Notes: a model not told the origin generated them from the letters alone. A DNA stretch of 7,163 nucleotides from Treponemataceae bacterium (GCA_024697985.1 JAILRX010000094.1:1-7163), one strand, 5' to 3'. Positions 1-5,654 are shown, counted from the stretch's first letter. Numbers and translations are program-made.

Positions 1-90
1 TCAATGAAAGGCGGAAAGGCTAAAATCGATGCGACATTGTGCGTAGGTTGTGGAGTTTGCGCCCAGATGTGTAAATTCGGCGCACTGTAA
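1..90 (+). CDS. iorA: Indolepyruvate:ferredoxin oxidoreductase alpha subunit, C-terminal end (partial)
   Basis: Only the last 29 residues are in the window; the gene enters from the left edge in frame 1 and stops at TAA 88-90. The visible part contains a ferredoxin-type CxxCxxCxxxC motif (Cys at visible residues 14, 17, 20 and 24) followed by KFGAL and the stop. IorA proteins of anaerobes end in such a [4Fe-4S] domain. The protein is the thiamine-diphosphate subunit that, with IorB, oxidatively decarboxylates arylpyruvates to arylacetyl-CoA and reduces ferredoxin in the cytoplasm. The name is inferred from this tail plus iorB and paaK nearby; another protein ending in a ferredoxin domain is possible. 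In many genomes iorA and iorB are adjacent; here iorB lies about 3.7 kb away on the other strand. The residue after the last Cys is Lys rather than the common Pro. Confidence 0.72.
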   Translation, partial: SMKGGKAKIDATLCVGCGVCAQMCKFGAL

Positions 91-105
91 GAGACCCTCG
101 TAGCG

Positions 106-119
106 CAGTCGCGCGACTG
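106..119. repeat. 14-bp perfect palindrome after iorA
   Basis: CAGTCGCGCGACTG is a perfect palindrome 15 bp after the iorA stop codon. It belongs to a GC-rich patch (about 91-200) that contrasts with the neighbouring genes. It has no T-tract and so is not an intrinsic terminator. It could be a protein-binding site or part of the repeat family that follows. Confidence 0.5.
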
Positions 120-135
120 GCAAACTCGCGCCGTT

Positions 136-195
136 GCGGCCCGCTAAACTGCGGCCTGCTAAACTGCGTCGCACTAAACTGCGGCGCACTGTAAG
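136..195. repeat. Tandem degenerate 15-bp repeats downstream of iorA
   Basis: Four consecutive 15-bp units (136-150, 151-165, 166-180, 181-195) follow the pattern GCGGCCTGCTAAACT with a few changes each; the last is the most diverged. Part of the last unit, CGGCGCACTGTAAG at 182-195, is identical to 78-91, the final codons of iorA plus one base. Looser versions on the minus strand (a TTTTGCNGCGAAA-like pattern) continue in 245-310, on the far side of the terminator. Open frames through the array give pentapeptide periodicities (SLAGR or QFSRP on the minus strand). This follows from the 15-bp period, and I do not call a gene. Confidence 0.7.
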
Positions 196-206
196 CGGCA
201 CGCAAC

Positions 207-238
207 AAAAAAGCCCCGGAGTAAAATCCAGGGCTTTT
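207..238. terminator. Bidirectional intrinsic terminator between iorA and the paaK operon
   Basis: The stem pairs 209-219 with 228-238 (AAAAGCCC with GGGCTTTT, then one C/A mismatch, then GG with CC) around an AT-rich loop. On the plus strand TTTT closes the stem; on the minus strand the A-run at 207-212 reads as six T. It lies between two converging transcription units, iorA (+) and the thioesterase gene (-), so one hairpin can end both. Confidence 0.8.
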
Positions 239-326
239 GCATTTTAAAGACGTGCGGTAAAACTGTTGCGCGCCCAAAATATTTCGCGGCAAAAAGTTTC
301 GCTGCAAAAAATGCTCAGCACAAAAA

Positions 327-746
327 CTAACCGCGCTTTTCCAGCTTCATGCCGTTTATCGAAACAAACGCAACTTTCGTTCCAAGATCATCTGTAATAT
401 CAATTTCATAAAAGCAGGTCGTACGGCCGTCCTTTATCAACTTTGATTCGCCAATCAATTTCTTGCCCTTTGCCATGCCAAGATAAGTGATCTGGCTTGT
501 AACAGAAACAGTCTGCGGCGCATTAAAATTCGAAGCTACGGCAAAGGTAAAGTCGGCAAGCGTAAAAATCGCACCGCCCATAACTCCGCCATAAGCATTC
601 TGATGAATTCTGCCGATTTCAAACGAGCATTTTGCGTAATGATCGCCAACTTCATCAATTTGAATTTTAGCAGCCTCCGCAGAAAACAGATCCTGATAAA
701 AAAACTCTCGGGCCTTTTTTAGATTTTCGTTAACCAAATCTGACAC
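327..746 (-). CDS. PaaI-type hotdog-fold acyl-CoA thioesterase
   Basis: A 139-residue protein of the size of single hotdog-domain thioesterases. It carries the family signature HQNAYGGVMGGAIFTLAD at residues 48-65: His48 and Asn50, a Gly-Gly turn, then the helix with Asp65, which matches the catalytic acid of PaaI/YdiI-type enzymes. The usual HGG is VMGG here, so the His of that motif is replaced by Met. Enzymes of this type hydrolyse aryl- or acyl-CoA esters in the cytoplasm, usually as tetramers. It is the last gene of the paaK-ACT-thioesterase operon. The start is GTG at 746, directly abutting the TAA of the ACT gene, with GGAG inside the last codons of that gene as ribosome binding site, so translation is probably coupled. 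Arylacetyl-CoA (phenylacetyl- or indoleacetyl-CoA) as substrate is inferred from the neighbours only. Confidence 0.85.
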   Translation of the reverse strand: MSDLVNENLKKAREFFYQDLFSAEAAKIQIDEVGDHYAKCSFEIGRIHQNAYGGVMGGAIFTLADFTFAVASNFNAPQTVSVTSQITYLGMAKGKKLIGESKLIKDGRTTCFYEIDITDDLGTKVAFVSINGMKLEKRG

Positions 747-1178
747 TTAGTTCTCCAAAAGCTCTTTTTCTGTTGCCATGTGAATACCGTTCTTTTCAAA
801 AACAGCTTCTGTGCCAGGAATATCAGAAGAACGGATGATCATGTAAGCACAATTATTCTTATGGCCTGTAAAACCGTACATATACTCTACGTTACAGCCG
901 TTTTCTGCCATAACTTTAAGGATTTTATTCAGGCTGCCCGGCTCATCCGGAATTTCCACTGCGATAACAGGCGTTGTCTTTACGATATAGTGAGAGCGTT
1001 CAAGAGTTGCCTGAACCTGCATTGAATTATCAACGATGATTCTTGCAATTCCAAAGTCATTCGTATCAGCAATCGAAATCGAATGAAGACTGATTTTGTG
1101 CTCAGCAATTACGTTGGTCAACTCTGAAAGTGCATTTTTTCGGTTTTCTATAAAAATTGAAATCTGATTTACTGTCAT
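747..1178 (-). CDS. Tandem ACT-domain protein (putative amino-acid-binding regulator)
   Basis: A 143-residue protein made of two ACT domains. The first spans about residues 5-50 (beta strand QISIFIENR, helix NALSELTNVIAEH, strands SISIAD and ARIIVD). The second spans about residues 72-117 (IAVEIPDEPGSL, helix KILKVMAENG, then AYMIIR). The EIPDEPGSL turn is the typical ACT ligand loop. There is no catalytic domain. Small two-ACT proteins encoded next to phenylacetate-CoA ligase and indolepyruvate oxidoreductase genes are common in anaerobes; they are presumed to bind an amino acid, but their exact role is not settled. It starts at ATG 1178 with a strong AAGGAG site, 16 bp after the paaK stop, and its TAA touches the GTG of the thioesterase gene. 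Sensing of an aromatic amino acid is inferred from context. Confidence 0.85.
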   Translation of the reverse strand: MTVNQISIFIENRKNALSELTNVIAEHKISLHSISIADTNDFGIARIIVDNSMQVQATLERSHYIVKTTPVIAVEIPDEPGSLNKILKVMAENGCNVEYMYGFTGHKNNCAYMIIRSSDIPGTEAVFEKNGIHMATEKELLEN

Positions 1179-1194
1179 ATTTTCTCCTTTTGAT

Positions 1195-2505
1195 TTAGTC
1201 GTGAAGTTTTCGTGTATCGATTACACGCTTAGCCTTTCCTTCCGATCGGGCAATACTCTTTGGAGCAACCAAAGTAACCTTGGCCTTAATCTGAAGAACA
1301 GTAAGCAGTGCACTTTCAAGCTTCTTTTCCTGAGCCGTAACTTCAGCGATAACGTCACTGAACTTTTCAGCTGTCATTTCAACCTTGATTTCGAAGGTGT
1401 CGTTGTTGTTTTCTCGTCCAACATGGATTTCGTAATTTGGTGGATATCCGTTCTGGAGGAGAACGCCTTCAATCTGGCTTGGGAATACGTTTACACCGCG
1501 GATGATGAGCATGTCGTCAGTTCGGCCCATCGGCTTAGACATTCTGACAAAGGTTCGTCCACAGGCACATTGAGAGCGGTTCAAGACACCGATATCTTTG
1601 GTGCGGAATCTCATCAACGGGAAAGCCTGCTTTGTAATTGCAGTAAAAACAAGTTCGCCCTTTTCACCGTCCGGCAATCGTTTTCCAGTTTCTGGATCTA
1701 TAGTTTCGATGATAAAGTGGTCTTCGTTTACGTGCATTCCGGCCTGCTCACTGCATTCGTAAGCAACACCAGGTCCCATAACTTCGGTAAGACCGTAGAT
1801 GTCATATGCTTTGATGCCCAAAGACTTTTCGATGTCCCGTCTCATTTCTTCTGTCCAAGGTTCAGCACCGAAAATTCCAGCCTTAAGATGGATGTCTTTT
1901 GGTGTAAGGCCCATATCCTTCAAAGTTTCGCCAAGATATGCAGCGTAGCTTGGAGTGCAGGCAAGAACAGTTGATTTCAAATCCTGCATGAACGTAATCT
2001 GTCGTTGTGTATTTCCGCTCGAAATCGGGATAACCTGGCAGCCAAGTTTTGTAGCACCGCCATGAACACCGAATCCACCGGTAAAAAGACCATATCCGTA
2101 TGCAACCTGTACGATGTCATTTTCATCAGCTCCGATTGCAACAAGCTGACGTGCGGTACAGTCGTTCCAGATTTCAAGGTCATCTTTTGTATAGCCTACT
2201 ACAATCTGTTTTCCAGTCGTTCCACTTGAAGCGTGGATTCTAACAACTTCGCTCATTGGAACGGCAAAAAGTCCATAAGGATAGGTCTGTCTAAGGTCAT
2301 CCTTGCAGGTAAACGGAATTTTATCCAGGTCATCAAGACCTTTTACATCATCAGGAGTTACACCTGCTTCCTGACATCTTTTTCGATAGTACTCGACATT
2401 TTCATACACGTGACGGAAGTTTGCTGCCAGTCGTTCACCCTGGAGTTTACGCAATTCCTCCAACGGCATGCATTCTTTTTCTTTCTGATAATATTTTAAA
2501 GTCAT
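1195..2505 (-). CDS. paaK: Phenylacetate-CoA ligase (arylacetate-CoA ligase)
   Basis: A full-length 436-residue member of the adenylate-forming family, the usual PaaK size. It activates phenylacetate or a related arylacetate (indoleacetate, hydroxyphenylacetate) to its CoA thioester through an acyl-AMP. Visible motifs are the AMP-binding loop SSGTTGK (93-99), IFGAEPWTEEMR (211-222), YGLTE (237-241), RFRTKDIG (299-306), CACGR (313-317), and the hinge region GRTDDMLIIRGVNVFPSQIE (327-346), followed by a small C-terminal domain with the lysine-containing end SEGKAKRVIDTR. ATG 2505 has GAGGA about 7 nt upstream. It is the first gene of the operon with the ACT and thioesterase genes, and a good promoter lies about 160 bp upstream (2670-2698). 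In anaerobes with IorAB this enzyme is thought to work with the oxidoreductase in arylacetate formation or reuse; the exact aryl substrate cannot be read from the sequence. Confidence 0.93.
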   Translation of the reverse strand: MTLKYYQKEKECMPLEELRKLQGERLAANFRHVYENVEYYRKRCQEAGVTPDDVKGLDDLDKIPFTCKDDLRQTYPYGLFAVPMSEVVRIHASSGTTGKQIVVGYTKDDLEIWNDCTARQLVAIGADENDIVQVAYGYGLFTGGFGVHGGATKLGCQVIPISSGNTQRQITFMQDLKSTVLACTPSYAAYLGETLKDMGLTPKDIHLKAGIFGAEPWTEEMRRDIEKSLGIKAYDIYGLTEVMGPGVAYECSEQAGMHVNEDHFIIETIDPETGKRLPDGEKGELVFTAITKQAFPLMRFRTKDIGVLNRSQCACGRTFVRMSKPMGRTDDMLIIRGVNVFPSQIEGVLLQNGYPPNYEIHVGRENNNDTFEIKVEMTAEKFSDVIAEVTAQEKKLESALLTVLQIKAKVTLVAPKSIARSEGKAKRVIDTRKLHD

Positions 2506-2669
2506 TTTGTCCTCATTTGAAATTTTGATTTAATAATAAAAAGGGGTTACCGTGTACGGCAGCGGGTGCTCATTACACAAAAGATTAGAGAAGTTCGCCC
2601 TTAGGCGAAAAAAGAGTTAAAGGAAAAGAATCGGCTTTTAAGCAAGCCTTTATTTTTTAACATAATTTA
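2506..2669 (-). promoter_or_regulatory. Long structured 5' leader of the paaK operon
   Basis: If the promoter at 2670-2698 is used, the transcript starts near 2663 and has a leader of about 158 nt before the paaK ATG. Three small stems are visible on the minus strand: GGCTT/AAGCC (2633-2648), TTCGCC/GGCGAA with a 4-nt loop (about 2594-2609), and CCG/CGG in the CCGTACACGG patch (near 2550-2560), which is followed by CCCCTTTTTATT. I do not recognise a known riboswitch or T-box. The 2633-2648 stem is followed on the plus strand by TTTATTTTTT and could be a weak terminator in that direction. Confidence 0.35.
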
Positions 2670-2698
2670 ATTTTATCACTGTAATTTCAGGTTGTAAA
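2670..2698 (-). promoter_or_regulatory. Promoter of the paaK-ACT-thioesterase operon
   Basis: On the minus strand TTTACA (2698-2693) and TAAAAT (2675-2670) are separated by exactly 17 bp, each matching the sigma-70 consensus at 5 of 6 positions. The -35 box lies on the same bases as the -35 box of the opposite promoter for the AlkD-like gene. Confidence 0.6.
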
Positions 2699-2721
2699 GG
2701 GTGATTTTTTTGCTCTATACT
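2692..2721 (+). promoter_or_regulatory. Promoter of the AlkD-like gene
   Basis: TTGTAA (2692-2697) and TATACT (2716-2721) are separated by 18 bp. Transcription would begin around 2728-2730, on or next to the ATG at 2730, which suggests a leaderless mRNA. The -35 overlaps that of the divergent paaK promoter. Confidence 0.6.
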
Positions 2722-2729
2722 TGAACTCG

Positions 2730-3422
2730 ATGGAAGAAAATATTTTTACGCAAAAACTGTTTGATTTACAGGATACAAAATACAGAGATTTTCAGTCGAA
2801 ACTGATCCCAACTGTTGATCCAAAAACTGTAATCGGAGTAAGAACCCCTGAGCTAAAAAATCTTGCCAAGGAAATTTCAAAAGGTGATGAAAAACTGCGC
2901 AAGGAATTTTTATCAAGTCTTCCGCACAAGTATTTTGATGAAAATCAGCTTCATGCCTTCATCATTTCAAATGAAAAGAATTTTGAAGAATGCATCAATC
3001 AAATAGAAAAATTTCTCCCATACGTTGATAACTGGGCAACCTGTGACCAGCTCTGTCCTGTAGTTTTCAAGAAAAACCATGCAAAACTTCTGCCATACAT
3101 TGAAAAATGGATAAAATCGGATTCGACCTATGCAATCCGGTTTGCAATAAAACTGCTGATGCAGCATTTTCTTAATGATGATTTCAAAACTGATTATCTG
3201 GATATGGTAGTTAAAGTGGAATCTGATGAATATTACATCAATATGATGAGGGCCTGGTATTTTGCAACAGCACTAGCCAAGCAATATGAAAACACGATTT
3301 GCGTCATCCAGGAACAGCGTCTTGATTCCTGGACGCACAATAAGACAATTCAAAAAGCGGTTGAAAGTTTCAGGATTACTCCCGAGCAGAAAACCTATCT
3401 CAGGAGTTTAAGGGTAAAATAA
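2730..3422 (+). CDS. AlkD-like DNA alkylation repair protein (HEAT-like repeat glycosylase family)
   Basis: A 230-residue, largely helical protein of the DNA alkylation repair family (AlkC/AlkD type), whose members excise N3- and N7-alkylated bases. Family marks are KYRDFQSKLIPTVDP (17-31), IGVRTPELKNLAKE (35-48), YVDNWATCD (98-106), YAIRFAIKLLM (134-144), MRAWYFATA (173-181) and NKTIQKAVESFRI (204-216). By motif, Trp102, Asp106 and Trp176 would correspond to the W-xxx-D pair and second Trp that hold the lesion in AlkD; this equivalence is inferred. I start at ATG 2730 rather than the in-frame TTG 2721 because the TTG lies on the -10 box. There is no Shine-Dalgarno sequence at a usable distance, fitting a leaderless transcript. 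It is divergent from paaK and ends 7 bp from the stop of the convergent PspC gene. Confidence 0.9.
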   Translation: MEENIFTQKLFDLQDTKYRDFQSKLIPTVDPKTVIGVRTPELKNLAKEISKGDEKLRKEFLSSLPHKYFDENQLHAFIISNEKNFEECINQIEKFLPYVDNWATCDQLCPVVFKKNHAKLLPYIEKWIKSDSTYAIRFAIKLLMQHFLNDDFKTDYLDMVVKVESDEYYINMMRAWYFATALAKQYENTICVIQEQRLDSWTHNKTIQKAVESFRITPEQKTYLRSLRVK

Positions 3423-3429
3423 AAACTAC

Positions 3430-3705
3430 CTAGTCTTCAATTTTAGCATCTTTGGCATTTCGTAATTCTTCGTCTGTCGGCTCTGAACCTGATGTGTTTT
3501 TACCATCATGCGACGGAATCACGATTGCACAAATGATGTAAAGCAAAATTCCAGGGAAACCTGCGCTAAATAATGAAAGAAAAGCCCAAATTATTCTGAC
3601 AATAGTTGGGTCAATAGAAAAATACTCTGCAATTCCAGCACAGACGCCAGAAATCATCTTGTTGCTTGAACGATAAAGTTTTTTTCCAGATTTATCTCCT
3701 TCCAT
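3430..3705 (-). CDS. PspC-domain small membrane protein
   Basis: A 91-residue protein. The PspC signature is clear: KKLYRSSNKMISGVCAGIAEYFSIDPTIVRI (split: KKLYRSS at 8-14; ISGVCAGIAEYFSIDPT at 18-34), then one hydrophobic segment at about 36-63 ending AIVIP, then a charged, probably disordered tail (64-91). Proteins of this family act in the inner membrane in phage-shock or envelope-stress responses, though many small stand-alone members have no known role. I choose ATG 3705 because AAGGGG lies 6 nt upstream; a longer reading to 3741 would overlap iorB and has no better site. It follows iorB by 16 bp and is probably co-transcribed with it. A functional link to iorB is not obvious. Confidence 0.88.
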   Translation of the reverse strand: MEGDKSGKKLYRSSNKMISGVCAGIAEYFSIDPTIVRIIWAFLSLFSAGFPGILLYIICAIVIPSHDGKNTSGSEPTDEELRNAKDAKIED

Positions 3706-3721
3706 TCGAAACCCCTTTGTT

Positions 3722-4294
3722 TTAGTTTTCTCCACGACCAAGTTTGAACGCTTTTTTGTTCATTTCAAGAAACTGCGGTTTTACCAGCTTTTCGATTGCA
3801 GACATCCATGCCTCTTCTGAAAAATCCATGTATTTTGAAAGACGTCCCATAAGAACGATGTTTACAGATTTTGCAGTTCCAGCTTTTTCAGCCAAAGAAA
3901 GACAGTCCAAGGCATCAACCTTGATTCCTGCAGCCTGCATTTTTCCGATCAAATCTTCTGGATATTCGGCAGCCCCGGTGATGACCGGCATCGGATCTAT
4001 TTTCTGTGAGTTTACTACGATTTGTCCGTCTTTTTTGAGCCATTCAGTATATCGGGCAGCTTCCAAAAGTTCGAACGAAACGATGAAATCAGCTTCTCCC
4101 TTATCAACAATCGGAGAGCAAACCTTATCTCCATAACGTACATAAGTTACAACAGAACCGCCTCTCTGACTCATTCCATGAACTTCGCTGACTTTTACGT
4201 CAAAGCCTGCGTCGAGAAGGACCTGTCCTAAAGTTTTTGATGCGAGCAAAGCTCCCTGCCCGCCTACGCCTACGATCATTATATTTTTAACCAT
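3722..4294 (-). CDS. iorB: Indolepyruvate:ferredoxin oxidoreductase beta subunit
   Basis: A 190-residue protein matching the pyruvate/ketoisovalerate oxidoreductase gamma-type domain at its normal length. Key motifs are the glycine-rich IMIVGVGGQGALLASKTLG (5-23), the family mark EVHGMSQRGGSV (37-48), and FIVSFELLEAARY (70-82). It partners IorA in the ferredoxin-dependent interconversion of arylpyruvates (indole-, phenyl-, hydroxyphenylpyruvate) and arylacetyl-CoA. The start is ATG 4294; a longer frame to 4333 would run through the promoter. The -10 box ends 7 bp before the ATG and there is no Shine-Dalgarno site, so the mRNA is probably leaderless. A pspC-like gene follows 16 bp after the stop. 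The paaK operon lies on the same strand further downstream, but the AlkD-like gene on the other strand separates them. A related 2-oxoacid oxidoreductase gamma subunit is the main alternative. Confidence 0.88.
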   Translation of the reverse strand: MVKNIMIVGVGGQGALLASKTLGQVLLDAGFDVKVSEVHGMSQRGGSVVTYVRYGDKVCSPIVDKGEADFIVSFELLEAARYTEWLKKDGQIVVNSQKIDPMPVITGAAEYPEDLIGKMQAAGIKVDALDCLSLAEKAGTAKSVNIVLMGRLSKYMDFSEEAWMSAIEKLVKPQFLEMNKKAFKLGRGEN

Positions 4295-4300
4295 GATTTC

Positions 4301-4329
4301 ATTGTATACAATAATGCATTTTTTATCAA
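4301..4329 (-). promoter_or_regulatory. Promoter of iorB
   Basis: On the minus strand TTGATA (4329-4324) and TACAAT (4306-4301) are 17 bp apart, each 5 of 6 to the sigma-70 consensus. The expected start of transcription coincides with the A of ATG 4294, which supports both the chosen start codon and a leaderless transcript. Confidence 0.62.
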
Positions 4330-4361
4330 TCAAAGAGCCAATCCTCCAAAGATGGATACAA

Positions 4362-4378
4362 TTGTAAATTATTTACAA
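4362..4378. promoter_or_regulatory. Operator-like inverted repeat TTGTAAA-TTA-TTTACAA
   Basis: A perfect 7-bp inverted repeat with a 3-bp centre, midway between the iorB promoter and the lipoprotein gene. The form is typical of sites for dimeric repressors; I cannot assign a regulator. It is AT-rich, so chance is possible. Confidence 0.45.
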
Positions 4379-4384
4379 AAGATA

Positions 4385-4414
4385 TTGAATTTCAATGCGT
4401 TTTTAAATTAGCAT
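4385..4414 (+). promoter_or_regulatory. Candidate promoter of the Ser-rich lipoprotein gene
   Basis: TTGAAT (4385-4390) and TAGCAT (4409-4414) are 18 bp apart, 4 of 6 matches each. This would start the transcript near 4421 and leave a short leader carrying AAAGGA (4427-4432), 7 nt before ATG 4440. The -35 lies in a dyad (ATTGAATTTCAAT, 4384-4396) and the -10 in a second one (4408-4421), so both boxes could be covered by bound regulators. Confidence 0.42.
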
Positions 4415-4421
4415 ATGCTAA
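4408..4421. promoter_or_regulatory. 14-bp perfect palindrome TTAGCATATGCTAA
   Basis: A perfect palindrome 18 bp before the lipoprotein ATG that overlaps the candidate -10 box. Its position suits a repressor operator. No regulator can be named from this window. Confidence 0.5.
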
Positions 4422-4439
4422 CTAATAAAGGAAAAAGTC

Positions 4440-5654
4440 ATGCTTAAAAAATTCTACTTCAAATCTATGATGCTTATTACAGCATTAGCATCATGCACTG
4501 TTTTGTTTTCATGTGCAAATCTTGCTGACTGCAGCACTTCCACAAGTTCAAATCAGCCAATAAGCCGCGAATGGTATACAAGTAAAAATTCATTCAAAGG
4601 AGTCTTCTCGTACAGTTACGACGGTTCACTGTACAGCGGCTCAACCTATGACGGCACAACTCCAAGAGTAAAAATTACAAAGACGGACAACAATACCGTA
4701 ACAATCAGTACTCCAAAATTTAAATTTGATGATGACAAAATCGGATCATTCGAAATAACTGACGTTGCAGTAACTTTTTCTTCAGGTATTTTCTACCTGA
4801 AATGCGGAGAGTTCACCAGTACGGCAAGTAAACAAAATGGCACTGATGAAGTTTGGACCATTAAAGGAAAATACGTTTACGGACAATACAATGCCATCGA
4901 AAATACTTTCACGCTAAAACTTGAATACAAAACAGATGGAATGAAAAAATATGTTACTGAAATTTTCATGCGAAAAACAGTTTCATCAAGTTCATCCAGC
5001 ACTTCAAGTTCTTCTTCATCAAGCTCAAGTACAAGTTCTGCAAGTTCTTCTGAAAGCTCTAGTTCTTCGTCATCAAGCTCAACTTCAAGCTCCGCAAGTT
5101 CTTCTGAAAGTTCAAGTTCTTCTTCGTCAAGCTCATCTTCAAGTTCTGCAAGTTCTTCTGAAAGCTCTAGTTCCTCTGCATCAAGCACTTCTTCAAGTTC
5201 TGCAAGTTCTTCTGAAAGCTCCAGTTCTTCTTCCAGTTCTAGCGTTGAAGAAGAAGAGGAAGAGGAAGACTACGAATTTACACTCGCAGACTTTGTAATT
5301 GGTAGTTATTCAGGAAATTACACGGGAAATGTTTTATGGATGTCATCGACAGGAAGTTACACTGATGTCCTTACAAAAACCGGCGACGATACTGTCAATA
5401 TTCCAGTACCGGCAATGAGTGGAATGCATGATATGCCTTCTTGGACAATATACAACGTTAAAGTTTCAACCTGCGACTACGTAAACTTTACTTTGACCTT
5501 AACATCAAATACAAGTTCTACTGTAGATAATGGTGAAACCAAGACCATTACTATCAATTCATTCTCGGGAAGCATTTCAAATGGGCACCTTTCGATAACG
5601 ATGAATTTCAAATATGGTTCTATGCCATTCTGCATGGATTACACATTCAATTAG
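4440..5654 (+). CDS. Two-domain lipoprotein with Ser-rich repeat linker, function unknown
   Basis: A 404-residue protein that I do not recognise as a named gene. It starts with a lipoprotein signal peptide: KK at 3-4, a hydrophobic stretch, and a lipobox LFSC with Cys25 as the likely lipidated residue (LASC at Cys19 is an alternative). Domain 1 (about 45-180) and domain 2 (about 280-404) are both predicted beta-rich and share a pattern: a TKT..NTV.I.TP or TKT..DTV.I.VP strand, a V.VT-like strand, an NGT/NGE..TI segment, and a final strand pair of the L.I.F.Y type. I therefore see an internal duplication, possibly calycin-like; the fold is inferred. The linker (182-268) is nearly all Ser with Ala, Glu and Thr, ending in seven Glu (270-276). 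The start has AAAGGA 7 nt upstream. The 3' end overlaps the convergent glycosylase gene by 8 bp. It is probably a surface or periplasmic binding protein. Confidence 0.82.
   Translation: MLKKFYFKSMMLITALASCTVLFSCANLADCSTSTSSNQPISREWYTSKNSFKGVFSYSYDGSLYSGSTYDGTTPRVKITKTDNNTVTISTPKFKFDDDKIGSFEITDVAVTFSSGIFYLKCGEFTSTASKQNGTDEVWTIKGKYVYGQYNAIENTFTLKLEYKTDGMKKYVTEIFMRKTVSSSSSSTSSSSSSSSSTSSASSSESSSSSSSSSTSSSASSSESSSSSSSSSSSSSASSSESSSSSASSTSSSSASSSESSSSSSSSSVEEEEEEEDYEFTLADFVIGSYSGNYTGNVLWMSSTGSYTDVLTKTGDDTVNIPVPAMSGMHDMPSWTIYNVKVSTCDYVNFTLTLTSNTSSTVDNGETKTITINSFSGSISNGHLSITMNFKYGSMPFCMDYTFN
5037..5243 (+). repeat. 54-bp tandem repeats coding the Ser-rich linker
   Basis: Three full 54-bp (18-codon) units begin at 5037, 5091 and 5145, and a fourth partial unit begins at 5199. 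Each opens with TCTGCAAGTTCTTCTGAAAG (one base differs in the second unit), coding SASSSES, then a more variable Ser stretch. The period is a multiple of three, so gain or loss of units changes linker length without a frameshift. Simpler Ser codon runs occupy 4983-5036. Confidence 0.85.

Noticed and set aside
20..307. Minus-strand open frames over 1-307 with pentapeptide-like repeats (QFSRP / SLAGR)
   Set aside because: They run antisense to iorA and through a terminator, and the peptide periodicity is simply the 15-bp DNA repeat read in different frames. No start signal was seen.
1201..1974. Long plus-strand open frame opposite paaK
   Set aside because: It lies wholly within the well-supported paaK coding sequence, has no family features and no ribosome binding site.
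4877..5188. Minus-strand open frame rich in Glu-Leu (ELELSEELAELE pattern)
   Set aside because: It is the complement of the Ser-rich repeat linker of the lipoprotein; reverse-strand Ser codons give Glu and Leu. No independent support.
4983..5243. Possible CRISPR-like array because of regular 54-bp repeats
   Set aside because: The units are contiguous, in frame and code for a Ser-rich linker; there are no spacers between them and no cas genes.
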